NCBI GenBank assembly: GCA_003240855.1
Contig: QFNN01000120.1
Coordinates: forward strand, 1-8,513
Length of the DNA stretch: 8,513 nt
DNA from: Sphingomonas sanxanigenens
GTDB lineage: Bacteria; Pseudomonadota; Alphaproteobacteria; Sphingomonadales; Sphingomonadaceae
Direction: 5' to 3'
Shown: positions 7,279 to 8,513 of the stretch, piece by piece
How the letters are laid out: every line of letters begins with the position of its first letter
How positions within the stretch are numbered: position 1 is the first letter of the stretch
Notes under the pieces: model-generated
What the model saw: the letters and a program-made list of their open reading frames with translations, nothing else
Databases searched by the model: none
Told to the model about the DNA's origin: nothing
Position numbers and translations under genes: made by a program

Positions 7279-8513
7279 AGGGCGTCGCACTCGATATCGG
7301 CACGATCCACTTCATCGGCATCGGCGGCATCGGCATGTCCGGCATCGCCGAGGTGATGCACAATCTGGGCTATCAGGTTCAGGGTTCGGACGTCGCCGAA
7401 AGCTATGTGATCGAAGGCCTGCGCAAGCGTGGCATCAAGGTGATGATCGGGCACGATGCGGCGAATGTCGCGGGCGTGGCGGTGGTCGTCACCTCGACTG
7501 CGATCAAGCGCGGCAACCCCGAAGTCGAATATGCGCTGGAGCATCGCATCCCCGTGGTGCGCCGGGCCGAGATGCTGGCCGAACTGATGCGCCTGAAATC
7601 GACGATCGCGGTCGCCGGCACGCACGGCAAGACGACGACGACGTCGATGGTCGCGGCGATGCTCGATGCGGGCGGGATCGATGCGACCGTGATCAACGGC
7701 GGGATCATCAACAGCTATGGCTCCAACGCGCGGCTAGGCGCGTCCGACTGGATGGTGGTGGAGGCGGACGAGAGCGACGGCAGCTTCCTGCGCCTCGACG
7801 GGACGATCGCGGTGGTGACCAATATCGATCCCGAGCATCTCGACCATTATGGCTCGTTCGAGCGCGTGAAGGACGCTTTCGTCGAGTTTGTCGAGAATGT
7901 GCCTTTCTACGGCGCCGCCGTGCTGTGCCTCGATCATCCCGAGGTGCAGGCGATCCTGCCGCGCGTCCGCGACCGGCGGATCGTGACTTACGGCTTCTCG
8001 GCGCAGGCCGACGTGCGCGGCCAGCATGTAACGCCTTTCCCGGGCGGCAATCGCTTCGACGTGCTGGTTCGCGATCGCGAAGGCCACACGCGCACGATCG
8101 AGGGGATCGAGCTGCCCATGCCGGGGCGGCACAATGTGCAGAATGCGCTCGCCGCCGTCGCGGTCGGGCTGGAAATGGGGTTGTCGGACGATCGCATCGC
8201 CGTGGGCTTCGCGCAGTTCGGCGGGGTCAAGCGCCGCTTCACCAAGGTCGGCGAAGTCGCGCTCGACGGCGGCGTCGCGACGATCATCGATGATTACGGC
8301 CATCATCCGGTCGAGATCAAAGCCGTGCTGGCTGCAGCGCGCGAGGGTGCGCGGGGCCGCGTGATCGCGGTCGTCCAGCCGCACCGCTATTCGCGTCTCG
8401 GCAATCTGATGGACGAGTTCCAGGCGGCCTTCAACGATGCCGACATGGTCTATGTCGCCCCGGTTTATGCAGCGGGCGAAGCGCCGATCGAAGGGGTCGA
8501 CGCCGAGGCGCTG
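7275..8513 (+). CDS. murC: UDP-N-acetylmuramate:L-alanine ligase MurC (3' partial)
   Basis: Cytoplasmic ATP-dependent ligase for the first peptide step, adding L-alanine to UDP-MurNAc. The frame stays open to the right edge, giving 413 residues of an expected 465-490, so only the end of the C-terminal domain is missing. The N-terminal Rossmann domain opens IHFIGIGGIGMSGIAEVMH at 11-29. The P-loop is GTHGKTTTT at 115-123, followed by VEADESDGSFL at 162-172, NIDPEHLDHYG at 183-193, GRHNVQNALAA at 284-294, GVKRRF at 317-322, DDYGHHPVEI at 339-348 and VVQPHRYSRL at 366-375. The HGK form of the P-loop and the DDYGHHP motif separate MurC from MurD, MurE and MurF. The start is the ATG overlapping the murG stop (ATGA), with a weak GGGGG at 7264-7268. 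All visible catalytic motifs are intact. murB, ddl and ftsQ usually follow in this cluster but lie outside the window. Confidence 0.97.
   Translation, partial: MKGVALDIGTIHFIGIGGIGMSGIAEVMHNLGYQVQGSDVAESYVIEGLRKRGIKVMIGHDAANVAGVAVVVTSTAIKRGNPEVEYALEHRIPVVRRAEMLAELMRLKSTIAVAGTHGKTTTTSMVAAMLDAGGIDATVINGGIINSYGSNARLGASDWMVVEADESDGSFLRLDGTIAVVTNIDPEHLDHYGSFERVKDAFVEFVENVPFYGAAVLCLDHPEVQAILPRVRDRRIVTYGFSAQADVRGQHVTPFPGGNRFDVLVRDREGHTRTIEGIELPMPGRHNVQNALAAVAVGLEMGLSDDRIAVGFAQFGGVKRRFTKVGEVALDGGVATIIDDYGHHPVEIKAVLAAAREGARGRVIAVVQPHRYSRLGNLMDEFQAAFNDADMVYVAPVYAAGEAPIEGVDAEAL

Noticed and set aside
4847..7290. Minus-strand open frames at 4847-5752 and 6082-7290, antisense to ftsW and murG
   Set aside because: Same reason: shadow composition, no domain, and full overlap with well-supported genes.
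7190..8293. Plus-strand open frame of 367 codons overlapping murG and murC
   Set aside because: It is murC in another frame, Arg-rich and without motifs. The murC frame from 7275 carries every expected motif.
1..8513. Search for an undescribed system, mobile element, RNA gene, CRISPR array or terminator
   Set aside because: The whole window is covered by seven standard dcw genes with no gaps. No spaced direct repeats, transposase-like frame, tRNA-like fold or stem followed by a T-run was seen.

Overview
The window is one stretch of the dcw (division and cell wall) cluster of a GC-rich (about two-thirds G+C) Gram-negative bacterium. It holds seven genes, all on the + strand: murE (5' end missing), murF, mraY, murD, ftsW, murG and murC (3' end missing). 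The gene order, the GTG starts, and sequence details such as TGSVGKTGTK in MurF, GGTGGHMIPAHALAEE in MurG and GIGGIGMSGIAE in MurC point to an alphaproteobacterium, most likely a sphingomonad. The phylum-level call is fairly secure. The family-level call rests on remembered resemblance and is inference.

Layout: murE 1-1144, murF 1141-2517, mraY 2518-3588, murD 3585-4895, ftsW 4895-6109, murG 6106-7278, murC 7275-8513. No junction has an intergenic base. Four are 4-base overlaps (GTGA or ATGA), one is a 1-base overlap (TGATG) and one is a direct abutment (TAG then ATG). There is therefore no room for internal terminators or classical intergenic promoters, and the block should be read from a promoter upstream of the window with translational coupling. 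No tRNA, rRNA, insertion sequence, CRISPR array or attachment site was seen.

How the genes work together: in the cytoplasm MurC, MurD, MurE and MurF add L-Ala, D-Glu, meso-diaminopimelate and D-Ala-D-Ala in turn to UDP-MurNAc. MraY moves the phospho-MurNAc-pentapeptide to undecaprenyl phosphate (lipid I) at the inner membrane, and MurG adds GlcNAc to give lipid II. After flipping, FtsW polymerises lipid II at the septum together with its partner transpeptidase FtsI, which is not in this window but is expected just upstream. The DNPR motif in MurE indicates a meso-DAP peptidoglycan.

No undescribed system is visible: this is an ordinary core region. The points worth a second look are small: an apparent in-frame insertion near the C terminus of MurG, a Pro-to-Ala change in a conserved MurE motif, a perfect 9-bp inverted repeat inside murD, the fully gapless gene junctions with an ambiguous ftsW start, and an apparent scarcity of GANTC sites.
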